Shown piece by piece: positions 34,970 to 43,841 of a stretch of DNA of 64,000 nucleotides. A program made the translations under genes and the position numbers. The notes under the pieces were generated by a model that worked only from the letters and a program-made list of their open reading frames with translations, had not been told where the DNA came from and did no database searches. This DNA is from Gemmobacter sp. (GTDB taxonomy: Bacteria > Pseudomonadota > Alphaproteobacteria > Rhodobacterales > Rhodobacteraceae), in contig NZ_JAUCBS010000013.1 of assembly GCF_034676705.1 (NCBI RefSeq), forward strand, positions 632,501 to 696,500. The letters are read 5' to 3'. Each line of letters begins with the position of its first letter. Position 1 is the stretch's first letter.

Positions 34970-36395
34970 GTCGGGCATCCCCACCAACCAGCTCAAGAAG
35001 AATTCGCTTGGCGTGGGGGCGGTGACGTTCCTTGTGGTGTCGGCAGCCGCGCCCCTGACCGGCTCTGGCGGGGGCGTGCCGCCCTCGATGCTGTTCGGCA
35101 ACGGGGCGGGCATCGCGGCCAGTTTTGCCATCGTCACGCTGATCCTGCTGGCATTCTCGGTTGGCTATGTCGCCATGGCCCGGCATGTGAAGAACGCGGG
35201 CGCGTTTTACGCCTTTACCGCGCAGGGCCTGGGCGGGCGGATGGGCGGGGCGGCGGCGCTGATCGCCATTCTGGCCTATAACGGCATGCAGATCGGGCTG
35301 ATCGGCCTGTTGGGCGCCGTTGCCGCCGGCACCTTTGCCAGCTTCGGGCTGGATCTGCCCTGGTGGGTCTGGGCCTATGCCGCCATCGCGCTGGTGGCCG
35401 TCATGGGCTACCGGCAGGTCGATCTGTCGGCCCGGGTGCTGATGGTGCTGGTGCTGGCCGAATTCGCCATCGTTCTGGCGCTGGATGCCGCCATTCTGGT
35501 ATCGGGCGGCGCCGCCGGCCTGTCGCTGGCCCCGTTCAGCTGGGAAAACCTCACCTCGGGCACGCCGTCCATCGGGATCCTGTTCTGCTTTGCCGCCTTC
35601 ATCGGGTTCGAGGCGACGACGATCTATTCCGAAGAGGCGCGCAACCCGGCAAAGACCGTGCCGCAGGCCACCTACATGTCGGTCCTTGCCATCGGGGTGT
35701 TCTACATCCTGACCTCGTGGCTGATGATCATGGGGGTTGGCATCGACAACCTGATCCCCACGCTTCAGGCGAATGGCCCCGACACCTTTCTGTTCGACCT
35801 GTCGGGCCGCTATCTGGGCGAACTGCCGACGCTGATCATGGCGATCCTGTTCGTGACCTCGATCTTTGCCGCCGTGCTGGCCTTCCACAATGCCGTGGCG
35901 CGCTACAAGTTCGTGGCAGGGCGCGAAGGCATCCTGCCCGCCCGCATGGGCACCACCCATGCCCGTCACATGTCGCCGCATATGGGATCGCTGGTGCAGA
36001 CCGTGCTGGCCTTTGTCGTCGTCACCCTGTTCGTGGTGCTGGACCGCGATCCGGTTCTGGAACTGTTCGTCTGGCTGACCCAGATGGGCACGCTGGGGAT
36101 CCTTGGCCTGATGGCGCTGTCGTCCTTTGCCATCGTGGCGTTCTTCGGCCGCGATGCGATGGGCGAAAGCACGATTGCCACCAAGGTGCTGCCGATCCTG
36201 TCGGGGCTGGTCATGGCGGGGCTGTTCGTCAAGATCTTCCTCGATTTTGGCACGCTGACCGGGGCCTCGGGCCTGCTGGCGGTGCTGATCCCCGGGCTGA
36301 TCCTGGTGGCCGGCGTTGTGGGCTATGCCCTGGCGCTGAACCTGTCGCGCCGCGATCCGGCCCGCTTTGCCGACCTGGGCAAGGCCAAGCTGTAA
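34962..36395 (+). CDS. APC-family amino acid/amine permease
   Basis: 477-aa inner-membrane transporter with twelve predicted helices. The first helix region has the APC motif LTGSGGGVPPSMLFGNGAG, and CFAAFIGFEATTIYSEEARN is the conserved helix 6 to loop segment, followed by NPAKTVPQATY. The neighbouring aminotransferase and aldehyde dehydrogenase suggest import of a polyamine, GABA-like or related amine. The exact substrate is not readable. The ATG has no good ribosome site of its own (see the leader ORF at 34931). Confidence 0.88.
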   Translation: MAESGIPTNQLKKNSLGVGAVTFLVVSAAAPLTGSGGGVPPSMLFGNGAGIAASFAIVTLILLAFSVGYVAMARHVKNAGAFYAFTAQGLGGRMGGAAALIAILAYNGMQIGLIGLLGAVAAGTFASFGLDLPWWVWAYAAIALVAVMGYRQVDLSARVLMVLVLAEFAIVLALDAAILVSGGAAGLSLAPFSWENLTSGTPSIGILFCFAAFIGFEATTIYSEEARNPAKTVPQATYMSVLAIGVFYILTSWLMIMGVGIDNLIPTLQANGPDTFLFDLSGRYLGELPTLIMAILFVTSIFAAVLAFHNAVARYKFVAGREGILPARMGTTHARHMSPHMGSLVQTVLAFVVVTLFVVLDRDPVLELFVWLTQMGTLGILGLMALSSFAIVAFFGRDAMGESTIATKVLPILSGLVMAGLFVKIFLDFGTLTGASGLLAVLIPGLILVAGVVGYALALNLSRRDPARFADLGKAKL

Positions 36396-36442
36396 CCCAC
36401 TGCGCCGGGGCCCCGCGCCCCGGCCCCGCAAGGACCGCCGCC

Positions 36443-37927
36443 ATGGCCACCCAGACCCTGATCGACCATCTTGCCGTCGCCCCCGTGGCGGCCGGCCGCC
36501 TGCTGATCGGCGGCGACTGGGTGGATGGGCAGGATGCGCCCCTGCCGGTGCTGTCGCCGATCAATGGCCGCCAGCTGACCACGCTTGCCTCGGCCAGCGC
36601 GGCCGATGTGGACCGCGCCGTCGCCACCGCCCGCGCCGCGTTTGACGATGGCCGCTGGTCGCGCCAGCCCCCCGCCGCGCGCAAGGCGGTGCTGCACCGG
36701 CTGGCCGACCTGATCCAGACCCATGCGCTGGAACTGGCGGTATTGGGCGTGCGCGACAACGGCACGGAAATTTCCATGGCGCTTCGGGCCGAACCGGGCA
36801 GCGCGGCCGGAACCTTCCGCTATTACGCCGAGGCGCTGGACAAGGTGTATGGCGAAATCGCCCCTACCGCGCCCGATGTGCTGGGCCTGATCCACCGTGA
36901 ACCCGTGGGCGTTGTGGCGGCCATCGTGCCATGGAACTTTCCCCTGATGATCGGCGCCTGGAAGCTGGCGCCCGCGCTGGCCATGGGCAATTCCGTGGTG
37001 CTGAAACCGGCCGAAACCGCCTCGTTGTCGCTGCTGCGGCTGGCTGAGCTTGCGCTGGAGGCCGGCCTGCCGCCAGGTGTGCTGAATGTGGTCACCGGCC
37101 CCGGGCATGTCACCGGGCAGGCGCTGGGCCTGTCGATGGATGCGGACGTGCTGGTCTTTACCGGATCGGGCGCCACCGGGCGGCGGCTGCTGGACTACTC
37201 CGCCCGCTCGAACCTGAAACGCTGCTATCTGGAACTGGGCGGCAAATCCCCCAACATCGTCTTTGCCGATGCCCCCGATCTGGCCGCCGCGGCCAAAGCC
37301 GCCGCCACGGCGATCTTTCGCAACGCGGGTCAGGTCTGCGTCGCCGGCTCGCGCCTGCTGGTGGACCGCGCGGTGCAGGACGATTTCCTTGCCGCGCTGG
37401 CGCAGGCCACGCAGAAGATGACGCCGGGCAATCCGCTGGATCTGTCCACCCAGATCGGCGCGGTCAATTCGGAACCCCAGCTTGACCGCAACCTTGGCTT
37501 CATCGCCGATGCGCAGGCCGAAGGCGGCCGGCTGGTGCTGGGCGGCCACCGGGCGCTGGTCGAAACCGGCGGCTGGTATCTGGAACCCACCATCATCGCC
37601 GATGTCGCCCCGCACCACCGGCTGTTCCAGCACGAGGTGTTCGGCCCCGTCCTCTCCGTCACCCCGTTCGAGACCGAGGCCGAGGCAATCGGCCTTGCCA
37701 ATGCCACCGATTATGGCCTTGCCGCCGGGGTCTGGACCGGGAACCTGTCGCGCGCCCACCGCATGGTGCGCGCCATCCGGGCCGGGGTCGTGCATGTGAA
37801 CACCTATGGCGGCGCCGATGGCACGGTGCCGCTGGGCGGGGTCCGGCAATCGGGCAACGGTCACGACAAGTCGCTGCACGCGCTGGACAAATACACCGAT
37901 CTGAAAACCGCCTGGATCCAGATCTGA
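36443..37927 (+). CDS. NAD(P)-dependent aldehyde dehydrogenase (PuuC-like)
   Basis: 494 aa. Features are IVPWNFPLMIGAWKLAPALA, the NAD loop FTGSGATGRRLLDYSA, catalytic Glu in LELGGKSPNIVF, and catalytic Cys in RNAGQVCVAGSRLLV. The C-terminal GGVRQSGNGHDKSLHALDKY motif is that of PuuC-type enzymes (gamma-glutamyl-aminobutyraldehyde dehydrogenase). It is 47 bp downstream of the permease. It likely oxidises the aldehyde produced by the aminotransferase at 32604-33962. Confidence 0.9.
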   Translation: MATQTLIDHLAVAPVAAGRLLIGGDWVDGQDAPLPVLSPINGRQLTTLASASAADVDRAVATARAAFDDGRWSRQPPAARKAVLHRLADLIQTHALELAVLGVRDNGTEISMALRAEPGSAAGTFRYYAEALDKVYGEIAPTAPDVLGLIHREPVGVVAAIVPWNFPLMIGAWKLAPALAMGNSVVLKPAETASLSLLRLAELALEAGLPPGVLNVVTGPGHVTGQALGLSMDADVLVFTGSGATGRRLLDYSARSNLKRCYLELGGKSPNIVFADAPDLAAAAKAAATAIFRNAGQVCVAGSRLLVDRAVQDDFLAALAQATQKMTPGNPLDLSTQIGAVNSEPQLDRNLGFIADAQAEGGRLVLGGHRALVETGGWYLEPTIIADVAPHHRLFQHEVFGPVLSVTPFETEAEAIGLANATDYGLAAGVWTGNLSRAHRMVRAIRAGVVHVNTYGGADGTVPLGGVRQSGNGHDKSLHALDKYTDLKTAWIQI

Positions 37928-37935
37928 TCGCATCA

Positions 37936-38008
37936 CCTTCCCCAAATACCCCGGGGGGCCGCACGACACCGGCCACAAGCGCCACGTGGCCACGGGGGCA
38001 GGGCCCCC
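37936..38008 (+). repeat. Dispersed 3'-end repeat, copy 10 (type B, divergent)
   Basis: CCTTCCCCAAATACCCC (37936-37952) followed, after a GGCC/GTGGCC-containing middle part, by the hairpin GGGGGC (37994-37999)/GCCCCC (38003-38008). It lies between the convergent aldehyde dehydrogenase and idi stops, and the hairpin abuts the idi stop. Confidence 0.65.
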
Positions 38009-38529
38009 TACGCGCCCCCGCCAAAGATGGTGCCACGATGATCCGCCAGGTAAATCCGCAGCCAGGGCGTGAACCGCTCTGGCCTGGCCGCGATCTCGGC
38101 GGCCAGTTCCTCCAGCCCCAGCCAACGGGTCGCGGCGATCTCGGCCGGATCGGGAACCACGGCCAACCCGTCGGGTGCGCGGGCGGTGAAAATCTCCACC
38201 ACCTCATGCTCCACCATCCCGTTGCCGACCTCGGCGCGGTATTCCACCGTTCCTGCCGGGTGCAGGTCCACCCCGGCAATCCCCAGTTCCTCGTGCAGCC
38301 GTCGCGCGGCGCAGTCGGCCGCTGCCTCGCCCCAGTGCGGATGGGTGCAGCAGGTGTTCGCCCACAGTCCCGGGGTATGATACTTGCCAAAGGCCCGTTG
38401 CTGGATCAGCACCCGCCCGGCCCCGTCCAGCACAAAGACCGACACGGCCGGGTGACGCAGCCCCCGGCGGTGGACCTCCAGCTTGTCCATGGGCACACTG
38501 GCGCCGTCGATCCAGGCGGGAATCAGCAT
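38008..38529 (-). CDS. idi: Isopentenyl-diphosphate delta-isomerase, type I
   Basis: 173-aa Nudix-fold enzyme interconverting isopentenyl and dimethylallyl diphosphate. The catalytic Cys is in LWANTCCTHPHWGEAAADCA, the Nudix-like helix in AARRLHEELGIAG, and the catalytic Glu in MVEHEVVEIFTAR. Type I Idi is common in Rhodobacterales with a carotenoid or quinone demand on isoprenoids. It is a single gene, divergent from arfB. Confidence 0.93.
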   Translation of the reverse strand: MLIPAWIDGASVPMDKLEVHRRGLRHPAVSVFVLDGAGRVLIQQRAFGKYHTPGLWANTCCTHPHWGEAAADCAARRLHEELGIAGVDLHPAGTVEYRAEVGNGMVEHEVVEIFTARAPDGLAVVPDPAEIAATRWLGLEELAAEIAARPERFTPWLRIYLADHRGTIFGGGA

Positions 38530-38650
38530 GGCACAGTCCTTTGTCCGGCGGGCACATCGCGCCCTGCATATGGGCCATGCGGCCGGCCAAGGCCAGTGCG
38601 CCGCTGCGAAACGGGCTTCACAGAGAAACTGAACGTGTTATGAATTTGCC

Positions 38651-39076
38651 ATGCTGCGCGTGACCGAACATATCCATATCGCCGACTGGGAACTGGTCGA
38701 AACCTTTTCGCGCTCGCAAGGGCCGGGGGGGCAGAACGTCAACAAGGTGGAAACCGCCGTCGACCTGCGGTTCGAGGCGGAACGGTCCCCCCATCTGACC
38801 CCGCAGGTCAAGGCGCGGCTGAAACGGTTGGCCGGGCGGCGCTGGACGCTGGATGGCGCCATCGTCATCCGGGCCGAGGAAACCCGCAGTCAGGCCCGCA
38901 ACCGCGAAATGGCGCGGGAACGGCTGGCCGAACTGATCCGCGCGGCGCTGGTAGCCCCGAAACGGCGGATCGCCACCCGCCCCACGCTGGCCAGCCAGCG
39001 CCGGCGGGTGGCCGCAAAACAGGCGCGCGGCGACATCAAGGCGACCCGCGGCAAGGTAGAGGATACTGACGAATGA
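38651..39076 (+). CDS. arfB: Alternative ribosome-rescue factor B / peptidyl-tRNA hydrolase
   Basis: 141-aa release-factor-like protein. The catalytic GGQ lies in SRSQGPGGQNVNKVETAVDL near residue 28. The C-terminal tail (about residues 105-141) is Lys/Arg-rich, the part that enters the empty mRNA channel. It frees ribosomes stalled at mRNA ends lacking a stop codon. Unusually it is the first gene of a run of overlapping genes for amino-acid and phosphate chemistry; its stop overlaps the next start by 4 nt. Confidence 0.92.
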   Translation: MLRVTEHIHIADWELVETFSRSQGPGGQNVNKVETAVDLRFEAERSPHLTPQVKARLKRLAGRRWTLDGAIVIRAEETRSQARNREMARERLAELIRAALVAPKRRIATRPTLASQRRRVAAKQARGDIKATRGKVEDTDE

Positions 39077-40347
39077 CCGAGAGCCTGATGGACCGCCGCA
39101 CCCGGCTGATGGGGCCGAACGTGCCCACCTTCTACCGCCAGCCGGTGCATCTGGTGCGGGGGCAGGGCGTCTGGCTGTGGGATGCCGATGGCAAGCGCTA
39201 TCTGGATTGCTACAACAACGTCCCGCATGTCGGCCATTGCCACCCGAAGGTGGTCGAGGCGATCGCGAAACAGGCCGGCACGCTGAACACCCATACCCGG
39301 TATCTGCACGATCTGGTGCTGGATTACATCGAACGGCTGGGCGCCACCTTCCGCCACGGCACCACCCAGGCGATCATGACCTGCACCGGGTCCGAGGCGA
39401 ATGACATCGCCTTGCGCATGGCCCAGGCGGTCACCGGCAAGACCGGGATCATCGCCACCGACAACACCTATCACGGCAACACCGCGCTGGTCTCGCAACT
39501 GTCTACCCGCAAGCCGCCCATCGGGGGCTATGCCCGCAACATCCGGCTGGTGCCGGCACCCGACAGCCTGCGCCCGGTGGGCGGCACGGCAGAGGGGCAG
39601 GCCGAGGCGTTCGCCGCCAACGTCCGGCAGGCCATCGCGGAGCTGGAGGCCGAGGGCTTCGGCTTCTCCGCCCTGCTGCTCTGCCCGCTGTTCGCCAACG
39701 AAGGCCTGCCCGATCTGGCGCCCGGGTTCCTCGACCCCACCATGGCGGCGGTGCGCGCGGCCGGCGGGCTGATGATCGCGGACGAGGTGCAGCCGGGCTT
39801 TGGCCGGTCGGGCAGTCATTTCTGGGGGCACGACCGGCTGGGCTTTGCCCCCGATGTGGTCACCATGGGCAAGCCCATGGGCAACGGCCACCCGGTGGCC
39901 GCCGTCTTTGCCCGCCCCGATGTGATGGCGGCGTTCCGCGATGCGTTCGGCTATTTCAACACCTTCGGCGGCAATCCGGTGTCGGCCGCCGCCGCCATGG
40001 CCGTGCTGGACGTGATCGAGGACGAGGGGTTGCAGGCCAATGCCCAAGCGACCGGGGCCTATGTGCTGGACCGGCTGCGCGGCCTGTCGCACCCCCGCAT
40101 CGCGCAGGTGCGCGGCATCGGCATGTTCTTCGGGCTGGAATTCCTGCTGGACACTGGCGAACCCGCGACCACTTTCGTGGCCGACCTGATCGAGGGCATG
40201 GTGGCGCGCGGTGTGCTGCTGAACAACATCGGCAAGCATCGCAACACGCTGAAGATGCGCCCGCCCATGCCGTTCAGCCGCGAAAACGCCGATCTGCTGG
40301 TGGACACGCTGGCGCAGGTGCTGGCCGAAACCCCGGTGCGGCCATGA
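39073..40347 (+). CDS. Class III aminotransferase-fold enzyme, phospholyase (AGXT2L) type
   Basis: 424-aa PLP enzyme. Visible are LDCYNNVPHVGHCHPKVVEA, MTCTGSEANDIALRMAQAVT, YHGNTALVSQLST and GLMIADEVQPGFGRSGSHFW; the PLP Lys is in VTMGKPMGNGHPVAAVF. The NNVPHVGHCHP pattern is that of the AGXT2L1/AGXT2L2 branch, whose vertebrate members are ethanolamine-phosphate and 5-phosphohydroxylysine phospholyases rather than aminotransferases. Its 4-nt overlap with a hydroxylysine-kinase-like gene supports a phospholyase. A transaminase role remains possible. Confidence 0.8.
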   Translation: MTESLMDRRTRLMGPNVPTFYRQPVHLVRGQGVWLWDADGKRYLDCYNNVPHVGHCHPKVVEAIAKQAGTLNTHTRYLHDLVLDYIERLGATFRHGTTQAIMTCTGSEANDIALRMAQAVTGKTGIIATDNTYHGNTALVSQLSTRKPPIGGYARNIRLVPAPDSLRPVGGTAEGQAEAFAANVRQAIAELEAEGFGFSALLLCPLFANEGLPDLAPGFLDPTMAAVRAAGGLMIADEVQPGFGRSGSHFWGHDRLGFAPDVVTMGKPMGNGHPVAAVFARPDVMAAFRDAFGYFNTFGGNPVSAAAAMAVLDVIEDEGLQANAQATGAYVLDRLRGLSHPRIAQVRGIGMFFGLEFLLDTGEPATTFVADLIEGMVARGVLLNNIGKHRNTLKMRPPMPFSRENADLLVDTLAQVLAETPVRP

Positions 40348-41300
40348 GCGCCGAGGCGCTGGAGGCCGCCGCCCACTGGGGCGGCGCCCGCCATCTGCGC
40401 CTGATCAACGACCGTGAGAACGCGGTGTATGAGGCGCAGTTTCCCTTTGGCCGCGCGGCCCTGCGCCTGCACCGTGTGGGGTATCAGACCGAAACGGCCA
40501 TCCGGTCGGAACTGTGGTGGTGCGCCGCCATGGCGGCTGCCGGCGCCCCGGTGCCCCGGCCGCTGCCCGCGCGGGATGGCGAATTGCTGCACGCGCTGTC
40601 CAGCGGGCGCATGGCCTCGGTCATCGCCTGGGTCGATGGGCCGGAATTCGGCAAGGCCGGCGTGCCGCTGCCCGGCACGGCCACCGAACAGGCCGACCGC
40701 CACCGCGCCCTTGGCGATCTGGTGGCGCAGTTCCACGATGCCACCGATGCGCTGGTGCTGCCCGGCTGGTTCCAGCGCCCGCGCTGGGATGTGCCGGGGC
40801 TGACCGGCGACAGCCCGTTCTGGGGCCGGTTCTGGGACCATCCGGCGCTGGAACCTGCGGAACGCGACATCCTGTTGCAGGCCCGGGCCCATGTCGGGGC
40901 CACGCTGGCCGCGCATCAGGCGCAGGGCGGTGATTTTGGCCTTGTTCACGCCGATGTGCTGCGCGAAAACGTGCTTCTGGCCGCAGATGGCCCGAAATTG
41001 ATCGACTTCGACGATGCGGGCTGGGGATTTCGTGTCTACGATCTGGGGACCATGTTGTCCCAGACCCTGTATGAACCGCATCTGCCCGATCTGGCCGCCG
41101 CCCTGGCCGAAGGATACGCCGCCCGCCGCCCGCTGGCCCGCGACCTGATCCCGGTGGCCACCCTTGCCCGCTGCTGTGCCAGCGTGGGTTGGGCCGCGCC
41201 GCGGCTGGCGGCCGACCATCCGGTCCACCGCCGCCATATCGCCCGGGCCACCATGCTGGCGCGTCAGGTGCTGGACGGGGGGCCGGACTGGTGGCGCTGA
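40344..41300 (+). CDS. Aminoglycoside-phosphotransferase-fold kinase (hydroxylysine kinase-like)
   Basis: 318-aa kinase. The small lobe begins near residue 20 (LRLINDRENAVYEAQF). The catalytic loop is FGLVHADVLRENVLLA and the metal-binding segment LIDFDDAGWGFRVYDLGTML. AGPHD1-type hydroxylysine kinases share this fold and make 5-phosphohydroxylysine, the substrate of the phospholyase encoded just upstream; the 4-nt overlap supports the pairing. Homoserine/choline kinase-type activity cannot be excluded. It overlaps the next gene by one base. Confidence 0.8.
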   Translation: MSAEALEAAAHWGGARHLRLINDRENAVYEAQFPFGRAALRLHRVGYQTETAIRSELWWCAAMAAAGAPVPRPLPARDGELLHALSSGRMASVIAWVDGPEFGKAGVPLPGTATEQADRHRALGDLVAQFHDATDALVLPGWFQRPRWDVPGLTGDSPFWGRFWDHPALEPAERDILLQARAHVGATLAAHQAQGGDFGLVHADVLRENVLLAADGPKLIDFDDAGWGFRVYDLGTMLSQTLYEPHLPDLAAALAEGYAARRPLARDLIPVATLARCCASVGWAAPRLAADHPVHRRHIARATMLARQVLDGGPDWWR

Positions 41301-41737
41301 TGGAGGCGCTGCGGCGCCTGTTCCTTCGCCCCCGCGCGGCCTTGCAGGTGGCCATGCTCTGCACCCGCCAGGGTCCGCAGGGCCCCGAGGTGCTGCTGGT
41401 CAAAAGCCTGGATTCCGGGCGCTGGATCCTGCCCAAGGGCTGGCCGATGCCCGGCCGCACCCTGCGCGACGCCGCCACGCAAGAGGCGTGGGAGGAAGCG
41501 GGCGCCCGTGGCCGTGTCCTGCCCGACGAAATCGCCCGCTTCCCCGCCAGCAAGCGGTTGAAAACCGGGCTGGATCTGCCCTGCGAAATGGTCGTCTTCC
41601 GCATGGAGGAGACCACGCTGGCCGACGATTACCCCAAATCCGCCCGCCGCAAGCGCCGCATGCTGCCCGCCGCCCAAGCCGCCGCCCGCGCCGATGTCGA
41701 GGAGATTGGCGAGCTGATCCGCCGCAGCTTTGCCTGA
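41300..41737 (+). CDS. Nudix hydrolase
   Basis: 145 aa. The Nudix region is PKGWPMPGRTLRDAATQEAW with the metal-binding EEAG. Two consensus positions differ: the first Glu is Arg (PGR) and the Arg of REUxEE is Gln (QEAWEE). The WILPKGWP pattern resembles diphosphoinositol/ADP-ribose type Nudix proteins of alphaproteobacteria. The ATG overlaps the kinase TGA (TGATG), so it is the last gene of the arfB-phospholyase-kinase-Nudix run. Substrate unknown. Confidence 0.82.
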   Translation: MEALRRLFLRPRAALQVAMLCTRQGPQGPEVLLVKSLDSGRWILPKGWPMPGRTLRDAATQEAWEEAGARGRVLPDEIARFPASKRLKTGLDLPCEMVVFRMEETTLADDYPKSARRKRRMLPAAQAAARADVEEIGELIRRSFA

Positions 41738-41820
41738 ACTGGCTGTGTTTTGCGTTGCCGCGCTGGCCCAAACCCGCTAGGGCACCGCCCGACTGTAACA
41801 GTTTGATGACAGGCGGCGCC

Positions 41821-43302
41821 ATGGATACCCCCCCGACCCCTCAGGTCAACCGCTGGAAGACGCTCGACAAGGATCTCGGGCGGATCGGGACGCTGGAACT
41901 GGCCACCCAGTATGTCGCGCGGCCGCTGGTGGCGCCGGGCGTCGCGCTGGCCTTTGTCGCGGTGGTGGCGATTGCGGCGGCGGTGTTTTCCGGCGGATCG
42001 CCCGACCGGCTGCTGGTGATCGCGGCGGCGGTGTTCGGGGCCTATATGGCGCTGAACATCGGCGCGAACGATGTGGCCAACAACATGGGCCCGGCGGTTG
42101 GCGCCAATGCGCTGACCATGGGCGGCGCGCTGGTGATTGCCGCCATCTTCGAAACGGCCGGCGCGCTGATCGCCGGGGGCGATGTGGTTTCCACCATCTC
42201 GGGCGGCATCGTGGCCCCCGATGCACTGGGCGATGGACAGGCCTTTGTCTGGGCGATGATGGCGGCACTGCTGGCGTCGGCGCTGTGGCTGAACCTGGCG
42301 ACCTGGCTGGGGGCGCCGGTGTCCACCACCCATTCCATCGTGGGCGGCGTGATGGGGGCCGGGATCGTCGCGGCCGGGTTTGGCGCGGTGAACTGGCCGA
42401 ACATGATCAGCATCGCGACCAGCTGGGTGATCTCGCCCGTGCTGGGGGGCATCATCGCCGCTGTCTTTCTGGCCTTCATCAAGCCGCGCATGATCTACGC
42501 CGAAGACAAGATCGCCGCCGCCCGCCGCTGGGTTCCGCTGCTGGTCGCGGTGATGGCGGGGGCCTTTGCCGCCTATCTGGCACTCAAGGGGCTGTCGCGG
42601 CTGGTCAAGCTGGGCATGGGCACGGCGCTGCTGATCGGGCTGATTGTCGGCGTGGTGACCTGGGCCATTGCCGTGCCCATGGTGCGCCGCCAGTCCGAAG
42701 GGCTGGAGAACCGCAAGAAATCGCTGAAGAAACTGTTCGGCCTGCCGCTGGTCGTCTCGGCGGCCCTGCTGTCGTTTGCGCATGGCGCCAATGACGTGGC
42801 CAATGCCGTAGGGCCGCTGGCCGCCATCGTCCATGCGCTGGGGGATGGCCAGATCAACGGCAGCGTGGCGATTCCGGTCTGGGTGATGATGATCGGCGCG
42901 GCGGGGATTTCCTTTGGCCTGCTGCTGTTCGGGCCGCGGCTGATCCGGCTGGTCGGGTCGGAAATCACCAAGCTGAACCCGGTGCGCGCCTTTTGCGTGG
43001 CGCTGTCGGCGGCGATCACCGTGATCGTGGCCAGCGCGCTGGGGCTGCCGGTCTCGTCCACCCATATCGCCGTGGGCGCGATCTTTGGCGTGGGGTTCTA
43101 CCGCGAATGGCATGCCGAACGCCGCGCCCGCCAGCTGGGCCTGTTGAAGGGCAAGCCCGTCGCCCCCGAGGAACGCACCCGCCGCAAGCTGGTGCGCCGC
43201 TCGCATGTGTTGACCATGGTGGCGGCCTGGGTGGTGACGGTGCCGGCTACGGCGCTGCTGGCCGCGCTGCTGTTCCTGGGCCTGAGCGCGCTGGCGGCCT
43301 GA
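41821..43302 (+). CDS. Inorganic phosphate transporter, PiT family
   Basis: 493-aa membrane protein with two PiT signature repeats, LNIGANDVANNMGPAVGA in the N-terminal half and SFAHGANDVANAVGPLAA in the C-terminal half, each followed by paired helices with PVSTTHS and PVSSTHI. About ten to twelve membrane spans are predicted. It carries out metal-phosphate:proton symport. The start ATG 41821 follows AGGCGG; an in-frame ATG at 41806 would add five residues. No PhoU-like (DUF47) partner gene is adjacent. Confidence 0.92.
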   Translation: MDTPPTPQVNRWKTLDKDLGRIGTLELATQYVARPLVAPGVALAFVAVVAIAAAVFSGGSPDRLLVIAAAVFGAYMALNIGANDVANNMGPAVGANALTMGGALVIAAIFETAGALIAGGDVVSTISGGIVAPDALGDGQAFVWAMMAALLASALWLNLATWLGAPVSTTHSIVGGVMGAGIVAAGFGAVNWPNMISIATSWVISPVLGGIIAAVFLAFIKPRMIYAEDKIAAARRWVPLLVAVMAGAFAAYLALKGLSRLVKLGMGTALLIGLIVGVVTWAIAVPMVRRQSEGLENRKKSLKKLFGLPLVVSAALLSFAHGANDVANAVGPLAAIVHALGDGQINGSVAIPVWVMMIGAAGISFGLLLFGPRLIRLVGSEITKLNPVRAFCVALSAAITVIVASALGLPVSSTHIAVGAIFGVGFYREWHAERRARQLGLLKGKPVAPEERTRRKLVRRSHVLTMVAAWVVTVPATALLAALLFLGLSALAA

Positions 43303-43544
43303 GTCGCCTGACGCGAATCGCGGGGGGCGATGCCGGGCCCGCGCTGAAGAATCGGGCAGGGCCTGGGCCGCCACTCAACCGCCATCAGGCATGTTACGGA
43401 AACAATCAGCGGCACTTGCCAGCATTGATGCGGGAACCGTTTGACAATTGGGGCCAAATTATGGCTAACCGAAAATTTCCCTTGTTTTCATGGGGGGATC
43501 GTGGCTTTTCAAAGGAAAGTGTCCTTCGGTATCAGGAGATCAAA

Positions 43545-43778
43545 ATGAATTCGTTGAAGTCCGCCTTTGCCGCTGCAACCGTTTTTGCCCTGTCCTCGGC
43601 TCCGGCATCTGCCCAGATCTTCTGGTGGTGGCCGTGGGGTGGCAATGGCGGCGGCTCGACCTCGCCGACCACGCCCGCGCGCGTGCCGGAGATTGATGGT
43701 TCGACCGCGCTTCTGGCCGTTGCGGCGATCGCTGCCGCGCTGGCCTTTGCGTGGGAACGCAATCGCCGCCGCGCCTGA
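43545..43778 (+). CDS. VPEID-CTERM sorting-domain small secreted protein, Trp-rich
   Basis: 77-aa precursor. A signal peptide (MNSLKSAFAAATVFALSSAP, cut after ASA at 23) is followed by QIFWWWPWGGNGGGSTSPTT. Then come the sorting signal VPEID (47-51), a membrane helix (about 54-70) and the basic tail ERNRRRA. This is the tripartite substrate of exosortase E, encoded convergently next door. If both cleavages occur, the product is only about 27 residues with four Trp. AGGAG precedes ATG 43545. A TTGACA at 43441-43446 may be the -35. To my knowledge the family is known from Rhodobacterales but has no established function. Confidence 0.88.
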   Translation: MNSLKSAFAAATVFALSSAPASAQIFWWWPWGGNGGGSTSPTTPARVPEIDGSTALLAVAAIAAALAFAWERNRRRA

Positions 43779-43800
43779 GCCCCGGTTACGGTTCAAGATC

Positions 43801-43828
43801 ACACCGCGGGGTGCGCACCCCGCGGTGT
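43801..43828 (+). terminator. 28-bp perfect palindrome terminator of the VPEID-CTERM gene
   Basis: ACACCGCGGGGTGC and its exact complement form an uninterrupted 28-bp palindrome 22 bp past the stop, followed on the plus strand by TTTTTCTG. It therefore functions best for the plus-strand gene, and it also stands between the convergent exosortase stop (43842) and that gene, where it may act on both strands. Confidence 0.82.
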
Positions 43829-43841
43829 TTTTCTGTACCGG

